Assembly: GCA_024516155.1 (NCBI GenBank)
Contig: JAJJXM010000044.1
Span: 124,001-188,000 of the forward strand
Length of the DNA stretch: 64,000 bases
Direction: 5' to 3'
Source of the DNA: Pyronema omphalodes
Lineage: Eukaryota > Ascomycota > Pezizomycetes > Pezizales > Pyronemataceae
Of the stretch, positions 1 to 11,582 are shown in pieces (the first letter of the stretch is position 1; every line of letters starts with the position of its first letter). Made by a program: the position numbers and the translations under genes. Below the pieces are notes generated by a model. That model saw nothing but the letters and a program-made list of their open reading frames with translations. It was not told the origin of the DNA and did no database searches.

Positions 1-1309
1 GAAAAACATTTTGCAGCTCCAAATATTCCAATCCTTTTGGTAAGACTTTATCCAATTGACGCTCGAATAAATAATTCGGATGTATCATCCAACAAAGATC
101 CGTTGCCAATGCTTTCAGTCTTGGAAAATCAACAAATGGACAAAGAACTTGTGTTCCTGTAAAAGCTGGAGCGATGTTTTCGTAATCCGGTAAAATCGTA
201 AGGGTTTCTAACGTATTTTTAACGATTCTCAACCCCTGGTTCAAAGCAGAAATATCCCAGGGAATACTTCTATGGGTATAATTATAAGTAAAAGATGTCA
301 ATCTTGGAGTACGGGATAAAAGCCAGGGGATATATTCTGCTGGCATCCAGGAGTTTGTAAGATGGATTTCTTCAACGTTGCTTTTTAGTCCCGTCCAGTA
401 GTTGGTTTCCCATGGTTCTAGGTCGGAGGAAATTTCGTGAATCTCAGATGAGCCCCGCCAGAAATCACCCTTGAAAACTCGAAGCTTGGGTGCTGTTAGG
501 AGAATGTGGAAACAGAATTCGATTTTGGCTCCTTCGTCCCATTCAAGGTATTCTAGCTGGGGAAATGGGGTGTTGAGAATCATGTATTCCGTGGCTGTGA
601 ATAAAAGATCCGGATCCAAAATTGCTGGGTGAGGTTTGATGCAGAGGGATTTTAGGTTGGTGAATTTTGGAAGCAGTAAAGTAAGGGCGAGACAGTTGTA
701 TAAAGGGGTTGATATGGGGACGTAGGCACCATTCAGTTGCGTGGTGAGATGAGGATAGGGTTGGGGTAATGAAGAAAGGGAGGCCTCCCAGATTTCTGTG
801 TCTAAAGCAATTTCCGAGGGAGTGCGGATGTCGAGACGGGCTGGAAGTAGTCCGCTCATGTTGAAGTTGCCGCTGCCGATGATGTTGGGGTCAAGACATT
901 GAACTTGAGGAGTGTGTGGCCAGACTACAGCGACACTCTCAGTGTATATAGCCAAAGTAGGTTCCTCGCTGAGAATCCGCATGAATTGCTGAACGGGTCT
1001 TATATCGCGACAAGATGATGGCCATAACCCGAATTGTCGAAAAAGATAAGAATATGCGAGTTTTGAAAATCGTTTGCAAACAAGTCGAAAGGAGTAAACA
1101 TCGTAAGGGTGAGTATGATTCCGGATCGCTTCATCGGAAAGGTTTTGAATAATCATCAATAGCAGCTCACACGGCATTGTATCAAGCGTCATTGTTGCTG
1201 ATGTCGACGGAGGTGTTCTTGCGGATTCGGGAAGTGCTGATACAAATGGAGGGAGCTGTGAGGATCTCCCGGTTGCTGGATCTCCAGACTGTGGGCATTG
1301 AAAATGCAT
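1..1309 (-). CDS. F-box protein, 3'-truncated by window edge
   Basis: Seen: one open minus-strand frame runs from an ATG at 1309 to the window edge without a stop (about 436 codons). An F-box lies near residues 42-90, beginning around MPCELLLMIIQNLSD and followed by the usual FRLVCKRFSKLA pattern. The remainder is leucine-rich with WPS, LLPKFTNLKSL and PRLTSFTYN segments, like the degenerate LRR-type C-termini of fungal F-box proteins. Known: F-box proteins recruit substrates to SCF (Skp1-Cullin-F-box) ubiquitin ligases; fungi carry many lineage-specific ones with unknown targets. A second in-frame ATG at 1192 lies right before the F-box and could be the true start; the 39 intervening residues are Pro/Ser-rich. 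No intron is needed. The substrate cannot be inferred. Confidence 0.8.
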   Translation of the reverse strand, partial: MHFQCPQSGDPATGRSSQLPPFVSALPESARTPPSTSATMTLDTMPCELLLMIIQNLSDEAIRNHTHPYDVYSFRLVCKRFSKLAYSYLFRQFGLWPSSCRDIRPVQQFMRILSEEPTLAIYTESVAVVWPHTPQVQCLDPNIIGSGNFNMSGLLPARLDIRTPSEIALDTEIWEASLSSLPQPYPHLTTQLNGAYVPISTPLYNCLALTLLLPKFTNLKSLCIKPHPAILDPDLLFTATEYMILNTPFPQLEYLEWDEGAKIEFCFHILLTAPKLRVFKGDFWRGSSEIHEISSDLEPWETNYWTGLKSNVEEIHLTNSWMPAEYIPWLLSRTPRLTSFTYNYTHRSIPWDISALNQGLRIVKNTLETLTILPDYENIAPAFTGTQVLCPFVDFPRLKALATDLCWMIHPNYLFERQLDKVLPKGLEYLELQNVF

Positions 1310-1678
1310 ATCGGTGATTTTGTGTCTTTTCAATCAGCAGTTGCGGAAGTTCTGAGACAACTATGGATATCGTGAATTATTCCCCGAGAGAGCTAAATTA
1401 TCATGGAGACTTCATTATGGAATTTAAATACCCGCCTCATAACGATTTATACAAAGGTGTGACGTTGTGGTTGTTCAAAGTCGCATTCGACGCCAATACC
1501 ATTGGTCGGAGAATCACCCCGGACCGGTCAGGAAGTTCAAATGTGGGACCTTGGGGAAGGTCGATGCTTTACTTCGCTCGTACTTGTTGCACCAAAAACT
1601 TACACGCAGATTTTTAGCTTGGTTCCTCGAATCCCAGACCTAGTTGGGCGCACCTGGCAACTGGTATGGTGCACCATA

Positions 1679-2145
1679 TGGTGGGGGACAACTTAAATGT
1701 GCCGGTAGGCCGCAATGTCTACGCTTTTTTGTGGCCATGACAGGGGTAATGACAGGCATTAAAATGCATTCGAGTGATAGCATGTGATTGGCAGTTTTTC
1801 TCGCTTGCAACGCCGTTCATCAACACTATGACCACACAGCCGCCACTGATTAGTCAGGAAATGTAATCAGTCTAAAGTGGTTTTATGTTAAGTCCTGTTA
1901 TTCTCAGCACACCAAGAGTATCTATTCCTGTTTCTCGTCCATGCAAAAAACTGGGGTTTTCAACGGCTATCTGCACACCCATCTTTTCCTCAAATTAATT
2001 TCTGTCAGGATAGAGTTAATCTTCACCATGCCAAATTGAATTCTACGTTCACTACTTTATCATTGGCGTGATTGTGGTTGAGTAAATACACGGGGCGTGT
2101 CGTGGATTATTCTCGGCGAGCGGCACATTTAAGGTGCCCCCACCA
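1679..2145. mobile_element. MITE-like element, Tc1/mariner-type TA flanks
   Basis: Seen: a 27-28 bp inverted repeat bounds a 467-bp stretch. The left end reads TGGTGGGGG, then four bases, then CTTAAATGTGCCG. The right end read inward is TGGTGGGGG, three bases, then the same 13 bases. Both ends are directly flanked by TA (1677-1678 and 2146-2147), the target duplication made by Tc1/mariner transposases. There is no internal ORF of note. Inference: a non-autonomous element mobilised in trans. I found no second copy in the window. Confidence 0.6.
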
Positions 2146-5100
2146 TACACATGTTCAAAAGCGTAGGATTTCATGCACTATGCAAGGCGGAGTGCGTGGG
2201 CAGCAACGAAATGTAATCTAGGGGCATCTATAGGGGTTATTATTACAACTCTTTTTCATGGGAGATGCGAGAATTGAGAAATGTGACTTGGCCTGGATGA
2301 ATTCAAAATTATAACTGTTTTAGGATTTCTAAGGCCGGGTAACGGAAAGAGAAGCACCCAGAAAGAACAAAATGCTAATTAATATGCCACGAGGTATCCC
2401 CATTGTTCCCATTGAGCTTTAGGGCGTACATATATCACGTGTTTACATCCATGCAGCAGCCTAAATGGTCAAAATAACTAGAGTTAAAGCTCTAGTTTAA
2501 AAATTGTAAAAACCCAGAGTAGGCAGTGCTAAACTAGGTCTTACTAGATTTGATGCAATAATCACCCAGATAATTTGGGGTGAATTTCCCCTGAATGGGT
2601 GATACTTGGCACGAGTTTATGGGACAACAAACAACTCCAATTAAAAGAATCTAAAATGTAGGATGGCCCTTATCCTTCTGCTCTATCGTTCGACATCATA
2701 GCATTAATAATCAAGTGTTGTTGTTGTGAATCAAATCTGGATCAAAAGCGTGGGATTTTTCGTGCTATTTCATGTCAGTTTTAAGCGACCCCAACCAGAT
2801 GGCTGTATTCCTCGGTGGTGACGGACTCCCGTCAGTTCGAATCCATCCAGGCCCTTGTTGTTACTACATGACGCGACTGGGGGCACAGGAGCGAGCGATT
2901 CGTGCATGGCAAGCAAAGCAGTGTCCTGAATGGCTACGGATGATAGCTCCGCACGTATGAGAACGGGGCATGAACTGAAAAAGGTTCGGTAGTTGATGGA
3001 TTGATGGGTTGAACCCTGGAAACCCAGGGAGCTCGGGAGCCCGAGCTATGGGATTGGGAGCTCTGATGTGATATCTAAATCTACCAATCAGTGCCTAGCG
3101 AGCACCCAGCGAGTGAAGTCGTGCTCGATACCGTCATCAATTTATCGACGGATCTAAAGCTTCAGTTACCCAGTCCATACAGGTGATTCTAAGTTAAGTT
3201 TGGATGAAGACGTGGTCTCCCGGAAAGCATGTATCCGATGCGTATGATAGACATTACTCATAAATTATTCGACAAAGAACCCTCGAGTATGGACCTCGCG
3301 TCGAGGCAGTCTAGATTTGTCAAAGACCAAAAAAAACTAAAAAGGACGCCAAAAGTCTCCAATGAAGCTGGCTGTTAACCATCTCGATGCAACAAGAATC
3401 CGTCCAATAGGCCCTTATCCCGAGGAAAAAGACAGAGCATTCCCGATCCCGGGCTCGAAATTATCGAAGATCCACTGCCGCCTGGGAGGCCAGGGAGTCC
3501 AGGGACCCCTCCCCGCAGAGAGCCCATAATTCAGATCGTCGATGGCGCCATGCCGCGTGTAGAAAGCAGCCTATGCCAAGCGATGTGCGGATATCAATTA
3601 GGGCTGGTATGATTTCTCTCCAGTAGACGAGCGGAAGTTAATACACGTATTGAACCGGACACAAATAAGGAATCAGAAGATATGTTGTGATCTTTTCCTA
3701 CAGCAAATATTGACATTTTGTCATAGAAACATCTGAGATAAACACACTTAACAAGCGGAATGGATGCATGTAATCTCGGGTAGTTATATCACTATGTAAT
3801 GTATTGCTACATACCATGGCTTGTAAACGCTTGGGAACCAGTAGCTGGGGACGCAACCTGGGAGATCGGATCAACAAACCGTTAACTCTACTGTTGTATC
3901 TATGCAGATGCCCAAGACTAAAGAATCCAGACTCCATCTTGGAACAGACAGATCACCGTTTGCAGAGCGGATCTTGTGTTGGTAAGACACTGCTAAAAAT
4001 CTTAAAGTGCAGGAGCTTGTATCCATAGTTGTTAGCCATGTGCACCATTTACGCCATCTGCACAACTCTACCCAAGTACGTCCGCCGCTGATCCAAACAT
4101 GGACGTTGGTACAATACGTCCGTCAACTTCTCCATTCTTTTCTTACTAGCTTCGGAAGCTATTCTGAAGTAAGACGTGTTTCCAATTCATGGGAAGTGTA
4201 CTCGTCATATATATCTCGCAGCATGCAAACTACTGTATGGATAACTAGTCTAAAGGTTCGTTCACGCCAAAGGGTAAACACAGACCCACTCAGTAAGTGC
4301 AGTATGAAAATACTCAATGTTGAACTAACTTATGGATTGTGCTTGTAAAACTGGATATAACACCGGAGTTTATTGCCGTTCATCAAACAATAGTTTATTT
4401 TAGCCCAGAATCACAAACTTCAGCTTTCATCACCAATTACATGGCTTTTCTCCGTAATGAACCTCTGTAATCTATCACCAAGCATACAGATGAATTACGA
4501 ACAAACCATGGTATTGGTGTACGCGAGTGGCGTTGACACACTGGGAACCCGCGCGAGAAAAACGAGGTATCTGCAGGCGTCATTGCAGACTGCATTTTAA
4601 TGGCGTTGAAAAGCCTATGTATGTACAACAAAACCAAAGTCCCGCACACTTACATATTTAGAGGAATTACTCGAAACATAGCAAAACAAAAAATATCCCG
4701 AAAATCAAAAGCGGCGTGCGTTTGAAACATCATAGCTCGCTTCCCGCACCTGATTGAGTGGGCAAACCCGGAAACCCGTCTATTGCTCCCTGAAACTTCT
4801 CTTGGCAAGGTCGGTTAGAGAACGTGGATATGGCGGCGTAGCGGTGTATTCCAATGGGTAGGAAAAGAAAAGAAAAGACAAGGAAATATGTTAAACATGT
4901 TTAACATGCAGTTGACGTGATGGCAAAACGCTAAGTTCAATGGGATCATCATTGGATCGGACCTTCCGTCGGAGTCGAGCAAGACATATTCAAGTGAATG
5001 CGGCGTTGAAACATAGGGTTCACTAGGCGAGGCCTACGCGATGCCAAGATTATGGCGACTAAACGGTAGACAAGATTAGTAGAAAAATCATCTGATAAAA

Positions 5101-6703
5101 AGGAATAAACAGAATATCAAATTGAAATCAGGGGAGTTTACCGGTAAATCCATGGTGAAAGTTGGAAGTAGGTGGAGGATGTTTCAAATAGTACATCATT
5201 TGAGCTGCATGTTGCGGACATAGATTATCAATCATCCATATTCATCTTCCATGTTCCATCTATCATCCCAAGGTCTCCATATGATGATCCAACATCTAAA
5301 TCTCATGGTAAAATTCAAACATCGGTAAATAGATCCATACCAAATGTGGAATAGTCACACAAAGCGACACAAACAAGAAATACGTATATCCAAAAGATCA
5401 CCCGGAGGCAACGCAATGGCACGAGTATGTACCGCAAACCGGTACAGCACCGATGATTAGTCAATTCAGAACGGCAAGATCAGTTGCATTCTCAAGGAGC
5501 ACAAAACTCGGATAGACAGGCCAAGCCCATCGAAGAACAGTAGAGTAGGAGGGTTCTGCAACGAAGCATATTCTTCCTTTCACAGCAACATCGAAACACC
5601 AAATCGTAGCTGTGATGGTACAATCTAGAGTAGAAGCCAACGGAAGGAAGAAAAGTATAATGTGCTTCCATTAGCTATCTTATGTGAAATGTCTGTTGAC
5701 CGAGAAAATCATCCGTTTTCATCGATGCTCTCACCAAAAACGTAGGGATTTTTGTTGAATTTCCTACCGATATACCATCATTCATCCATTACAATACAAC
5801 GGTGATATGCTAACATATTCCTGATGTGTTATTGACAAAATTCGCCGATGCTCATATTGTGTACTTCGATTTGAAGCACATGGAATGCAAATCCTCAATT
5901 AACCATCGCGCGTGCACAATGAGTGCAACTAGCCCCCCAAAGAAAAAAACATGTTTCGCTGCAGAGCCTCCATGCTCTCAAATACATTTGTTTGATATGC
6001 GTATCAATTATTTAACGAGTCCAGAGAGCCCTGGACGCCATGGGAGCCCTGTTTCGAAGCCCAGTGGGTGGCTGGTACATAGCAGGTGGCAGGGCTCGAT
6101 ATTGATCAACAGCCAAGTCTCCGAAACAAAGTGAACAAATCCACCCATCTGCTTAATCCGGAATCCCCAAGAATCCCAAATTTCAAGATTCAATCATAAC
6201 TTGAAATCCCAATTCCTGATTCGTTCAAATGATGTCATATCATGGCGAATATAAAACTGCTTTAGAATTTACAAATGAGTTTCACCAACGGTTAACCACG
6301 CAAACACAAGCCTAATCGCTTTAAATTTGAGATTTCGATTCGATACCAATTCGATCTGTTTTACTGCAACTTGAATTCCGATTTCTTTCGATTTGAATTA
6401 ATATACCCTCCCGAACGTCACCTTGCTTCGAATCGATCCAAAGCACCGAGTGAGGACACTCTCAATCGAACTTTTTTCGCCGATAATCGTACATATATTA
6501 CCAAATAGTCGTTAGCCATCCAGCTAGCTTGCGGAATGCCATAATATCGGTCCTTCATTGACAATTACTGAGCTGGCCAATTTTTGAATAGTCCCCGAAC
6601 TCGCTTAGTTTCACCACGCCAAGTACTCCTACAGTATTACAACTCATTATCGGGCATTACTTAGCCCATATACCGTACATCGTTTTACAAAGCCTCTGCC
6701 ATC
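2146..6703. other. gene-poor intergenic region
   Basis: About 4.5 kb with no frame showing conserved protein features. All ORFs are under 115 codons and lack codon bias or plausible splice structure. The sequence is AT-rich. A phrase near 2155-2185 (CAAAAGCGTAGGATTTC) recurs imperfectly near 2743-2765, suggesting old repeat debris. The last 200 bp should hold the promoter and leader of the gene starting at 6704. Confidence 0.6.
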
Positions 6704-8635
6704 ATGGTTGCCACTCGCCGTTCCACAAAGGCCACCTCTCACACGGATCTCGAATCTGCAGCCTTATCCGGAGTTTTAAAATCCGCCACTTCAGTTAAAG
6801 CCGGTCAAAAACATGAACAAATAGACGAAGTTGAAATACCGGAGAAAAAGAAGGCTAAATCCATTATTGAGGAGGTTCCAAATAAAACCCTTGAATCACA
6901 GGGGGGCCAAGAACAACCACATACGTCCGCAGATGAAAATAGTAAACCGGAAGAAACTACAAATATCTTCCCGACGGATGTCAAAACCGTCCCGGATGGG
7001 AATCCCGTCACGGATGCAGGTAAGCCGGCGGATAGAAATCCCGAAGTAAGGGGGTATACAGATACCATAGCTCCTACTGTTGCTATGCATGCAGTTGGGG
7101 AAAGTGTCACGGACTCCAAGACGGAGCAGCCAGAGAAGCTAGAAACACACGCTACGCAGCATATAACACAGGCTAAGGAAGCAGCCAATGAAGACCATGA
7201 AGAAAGGAAAGACAGGGAAGTGGGACGGGATGAGCTAAATGGTAATGCAAATGTTGTTGCCGCACAGAATGAGGATATAGACATGCCAGACATCGATAAT
7301 CAAGCACAATCTGGTGTCACGATTTCTAATGATAGAAATGAAACAGGCAATGCTTCAGCTATTATAGAGAAGGGAATAGTCTCTTTCTTCTTGCCATGCA
7401 ATGATGAGGCAAACAAACCTGAGGCTATGGAAGAGGTTGAGAAATTGTATATGGTGCTTCAAGCACTTCCGGATGGGGAGAAGCTTGTGGATGGAAAAAG
7501 GGCTAGGTTAATCGTTATTCCCAAGACGAAGCCACTGGCAAAGATCAAGGGGTATGAGAGGTTTCTAAGTTCTATTGCGATTACAAACACCAAATCACAG
7601 GAACTAGAAATCCCGAGGGAGAAAACTTGTGAAACCAAGCAGATAGGGTACGTAGGGGTATTTCTCCGAGTTCAAGATTTGCCCTTCTTTTATCGTATCC
7701 CATGTTATTCGGAGTTTGGCGTTTGGAGTTGTCAGATTTCATGAGACTTCCACAAGCCTACCTCGTCATGCTTTGTTGGAATGAACTTTTCAAACGCCGT
7801 CATCTTTTGCACCATAACTGTCTTTCAAACCCACGTTGTCAAGCCCTCACCTCAGCCCAGCATTAAGCCCCATCCCTCCCAAGACCCTCTTACCTATCCC
7901 TAGTCCTCCCGGTACGGCTTGCATTTATTTATTCACTGCGCACGTACCATGGCCTAGCTACATAGCATAGTACTGCACATGTATATATGCTAACACGGTG
8001 CTACAGACTACGGAGCAATTCTCCGGCCCAACGAATAGGCAAGGGGGTTTATGCCCTATCTAATTCCTCTGACGAACGCCAATCACTGTTTTCTTATGTT
8101 CTCTGCATTCCAGAAAAGTCGAATGAACTACTGATGGATCTTGGCTTACCGGAAAAGGGAAGTTTTGTGGTTTTTGGAAAAAATTCGCAGACTTCCCGTC
8201 CGCTGATATGAATGGTGGGATGGTAGAGGCGGCGGAGTGCCATGAGGGGAATGTCCTAATGCTCATTTCAGGAAGTGTAAATGGAAACGATTTGTCTGGA
8301 AACGGTATTTTGAATTCATGCGAAGACACTAGACTGGAACCATTAAACCCGGGAAATTTGGGTGGTAAGAATACTGAAAATTTGTATGTTCAAGACAAAC
8401 AATTTGAGCAGGGAGAAAATAAAGAGGAGCCTGGGAATTTGAATCACGGGGATGAAGAAAGTTTAAAGCATTTCAATGGTAAGTTGTGTAATTTTGAGTA
8501 CATAGAGTTGTAAACAAACTTGGCCTGCTTCTTGGATTCTAATTTACCCGGGTTTTTGCAGGAATCGATAGTGTTTTTGCGGATCTTGAGCTTAGAAAGA
8601 AGGAGCTTCTAAGTATGGAAACAACATGGGCTTAA
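6704..8635 (+). pseudogene. Fungal 'BTB domain transcription factor' family protein, frameshifted
   Basis: Seen: exon 1 6704-7647, intron 7648-8006 (branch TGCTAAC), exon 2 8007-8478, intron 8479-8561, exon 3 8562-8635. The N-terminal 210 residues are acidic, Lys/Glu-rich and disordered. A conserved domain then starts near EKGIVSFFLP, continues with YMVLQALPDGEKL, crosses the first splice (KQIG/LRSNSPAQ) into KGVYAL and ends in the family-typical DSVFADL...TTW tail. Frame is lost inside exon 2: the first frame stops at 8209-8211, while the conserved sequence continues in the -1 frame from about 8184 (FADFPSADMN, GNVLMLISG), and only that frame joins correctly to exon 3. The break falls on an A6 run at 8178-8183. 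Known: fungal databases often call this family 'BTB domain transcription factor', although I see no BTB fold here. It may be a decayed gene, a homopolymer sequencing error, or recoding. Confidence 0.65.
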
Positions 8636-9343
8636 TTTTGGGAACTCAACAAATTTCACTTCCTTTGTCCCCCAGCTTCATACGCTTATCGGTGTTTGGC
8701 ATGTGTTTGTCAGTTGCGGGGTAGTGTTTTAGGGCTGCGGGAATGGGTCGGCGGCGTTCCTTGGATAGGAGATGAGATGATATCACGGCGGATCTTTTGG
8801 CAGAATAGTAAACAATGATTAGAAAGAGGGGTTTATCGCGCATAGGAATGTGTTTTGTGTTTAGTGTTTGCCGGTGATCAGTCAAAGTTATTGTTGCAAA
8901 AATACAGAAGTAATTTAACAGAGAACGTTCAACTGAATAATTCAAATATATTCTTTATTTACATTATCATTTAATACCAATCATCATTGTAATTCCCCAC
9001 TAATGACCGCCGATAAGATCCGATCTCACTGATGTCTTCATTCGCCGACAGCCGAGACTAGCAATATCCCTGTAAGCCTGAAAAGCGAACTTTGACGTAC
9101 CCATTTCTGTATCTGAAGTACTCCGCCCAAGATTCCTGATCTCCGAAATACCCCCAATCGACAAGAACAACAAAACCCTCCGTTTGCGCAGATATTCCGA
9201 ATCGCGGGAAATTACACTTTCGAATCCCGCCGTCGCTCAACCCCCCAGAGCTCCCGCGCTGCTTTTCCCACGCATCGGCCTGAATTCAACTTCTAGCGTG
9301 CTACCACTCGACCATCTCCAAAAGACATCCCCACTTCTCCACG
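8636..9343. other. intergenic region upstream of COQ1
   Basis: About 700 bp between tandem genes. It should hold the 3' UTR of the upstream gene and the promoter and leader of COQ1. A 99-codon minus-strand frame (8646-8945) lacks any protein signature and I do not call it. Confidence 0.5.
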
Positions 9344-10754
9344 ATGAGTGGACTCAGCCGAACACTGCTCCTGCGAGTGAGAACACCACATGCCTCAACA
9401 CGGTTACGGACGGCCATAGCTCCCAAGCTGCCAGCTGTCAATGGCGCACGGTCACAGCACTCGGCGGCTGCAATCGCCACGAACACACCTTCGCACACCC
9501 CCGACCATCTCCCACCAACACCGCTGCAAAATGCACCTGTTACTCCGGCGCCTGGACGCGTCCGGCCGGACAAAATTGTTTCGACTGAGCTGAACCATCT
9601 CAAGTCTCAGATTTCGCTTCTGCTGTCATCTGGTTACCCCGGCCTTGACTCGGCTTCAAAGTACTATCTCCAGTCCTCCGGCAAGCTTTTCCGACCAATG
9701 GTTGTATTCCTCATGGCAAGGGCAACCTCTGTTGCACCAAAAGTTCAGGGCTGGGAGGCTGCGTGCGTGTCGCTGGAATCAAAATTCAACAACCCCATTG
9801 CTCCTAAATCAATAATCGCAGACAAGAACCCGGATCTTTCATTACTCTCCTCCCGGTCACTGCCAGCAAACATTCTTGGAACCGCACCAGGAGAAGCCAT
9901 TGCTGTATTGGGAACTCAAAGAAGACTCGCAGAGATTGTTGAATTGATTCATACTGCATCGCTTTTGCACGATGACGTCGTCGATCACGCCGAGACAAGA
10001 AGAGGCATGCCTAGCGCCAACGTTTTCTCTGGAAACAAATTGAGTGTTCTCGCCGGTGATTACATGCTTGGACGTGCATCTGTTTTCTTGGCCCGTTTAC
10101 GCCAGCCTGAGGTTATTGAGCTCATCGCTGAAGTTATTTCTGAGCTTGTCAAGGGTGAACTCTACCAACTCACCAACACCAGAACCGATTATGGATCAGA
10201 GGAATACCTCCAGAAATCCCTCGACTACTACCTCGAGAAAACCTACCTCAAGACCGCATCCTTGATCTCCAAGTCTTGCCGCGCTGCTGCGGTCCTCGGA
10301 GGCGCTACTGAACCCGTCGCCCACGCCGCCTACGTCTATGGAAAGCACATGGGACTTGCCTTCCAGCTTATCGACGATGTCCTCGACTACACCGGTTCTT
10401 CCGAGGAGCTCGGAAAGCCCGCCACCGCCGACTTGGAGCTCGGTTTGGCCACTGCTCCTGTCTTCTACGCCTGGGAGGAGTTCCCCGAGCTTGGTCCTAT
10501 GATTGCGCGCAAGTTTGAACAGCCTGGAGATGCTGCTAGGGTATGTTATGAATGCAATTACGAAATATGGAACATCGGCTAATCAGAAATAGGCTCGTGA
10601 GTTGGTCTACAAATCCAAGGGAATCGAGAGGACGAGAGAGTTGGCACAGTCATTCTGTGACACTGCAAAGGAGGCTATCCAGATCTTCCCTGATACTGAG
10701 GCGCGCGCTGGTTTGGAGGAGGTCTTGAACATGGTCTTGAACAGGAAGAAGTAG
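9344..10754 (+). CDS. COQ1: Hexaprenyl/polyprenyl diphosphate synthase, mitochondrial (Coq1)
   Basis: Role: trans-polyprenyl diphosphate synthase that builds the isoprenoid tail of ubiquinone on the matrix side of the mitochondrial inner membrane. Seen: exon 1 9344-10540, phase-0 intron 10541-10592, exon 2 10593-10754, giving 452 aa. Both aspartate-rich Mg2+/diphosphate motifs are intact: DDVVD at 210-214 (context LLHDDVVDHAETRRG) and DDVLD at 344-348 (LIDDVLDYTG). GKLFRPM and the KTASLI segment are also typical. The Arg/Ser/Ala-rich N-terminus without acids for about 40 residues looks like a mitochondrial presequence. A 30-40 residue loop before the first motif (around ESKFNNP to LPANILG) is expected in fungal Coq1. 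The start is the first ATG, with a CACG context. Confidence 0.95.
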
Positions 10755-11582
10755 ACGGTCACTACCGAAACACACCCTCTCCTTTATTGTAACGACGAGC
10801 TATGAACTTTTCCTTTCTGTCTCGAAGAAAACAAAAAAAACCGGGGATTGTTATAGACGACAATGACTGCGGATGTATCATAAAAAAAGGCTTGAGAAAC
10901 GTTTTTAACACCACAAAAATATCGGATACGGCGAACGGAAAACTGGTAACATGAACGTATGGAAAATGGATGGGACGGTTGGGATGGGCAAATATAGGAA
11001 CAACCACAGGGATTTGTACAGCATGATTCGGCCTATATCGGTTTGTTCAGGGATGGATTTTTTTTTTATATCTGTTGCACTCTTTTCTTTTCTTTTTTTT
11101 CATTTCCTTTTGTATTTCTTTGGTTGGGTTTGAACGGATGGGAAAAATGGCGGGCATATGGTTGTTCGATTCTGTGTAAATTATTTCGAGTGCTTGATGC
11201 TTTTGGGTGGAGCGATGCGGGAATGGAAGTTGAACTGTGAACATTTATCTATCTATGAGAAATGCTGAGTTTTCTTCTCATGAGTTCTCACTCATACATG
11301 GAAACAGATTAATTTCATACAGCTTTTTATTTATTTCTTCAATCATCACGCAATGTGAGGCAGTGCGACAACAACATCTAATGCCTCGTGATGCTTGCAT
11401 GAGTTGGTATGACGTACATACAAAACGCGCTGCCCCACCATCGATATTTACCCCGCCAAAACACGCTAAAATTCCATCACCAACAATTCGCGTCTCCCCG
11501 AAGGTTACTCTACCCAAACCCAACCGGCTCACAACCTCCCCCAATAACACCAGCAAAAACCCCCTCGCCCGCCTCCCCAGCA
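10755..11582. other. intergenic region between COQ1 and RRT2
   Basis: Contains the COQ1 3' UTR and a T-rich stretch near 11058-11125. A 58-codon in-frame extension upstream of the RRT2 start (ATG at 11409) is present but is Pro/His-rich and unlike the family, so I treat 11409-11582 as leader. Confidence 0.5.

Noticed and set aside
2772..2960. tRNA-like 3' half (GTTCGAATCC after GACGG...CCGTC)
   Set aside because: The bases around the B-box-like word do not form a T-stem and there is no pairing acceptor strand.
11409..11582. N-terminal extension of the Rrt2-like protein
   Set aside because: Pro/His-rich 58 codons not typical of the family; the ATG at 11583 fits better.
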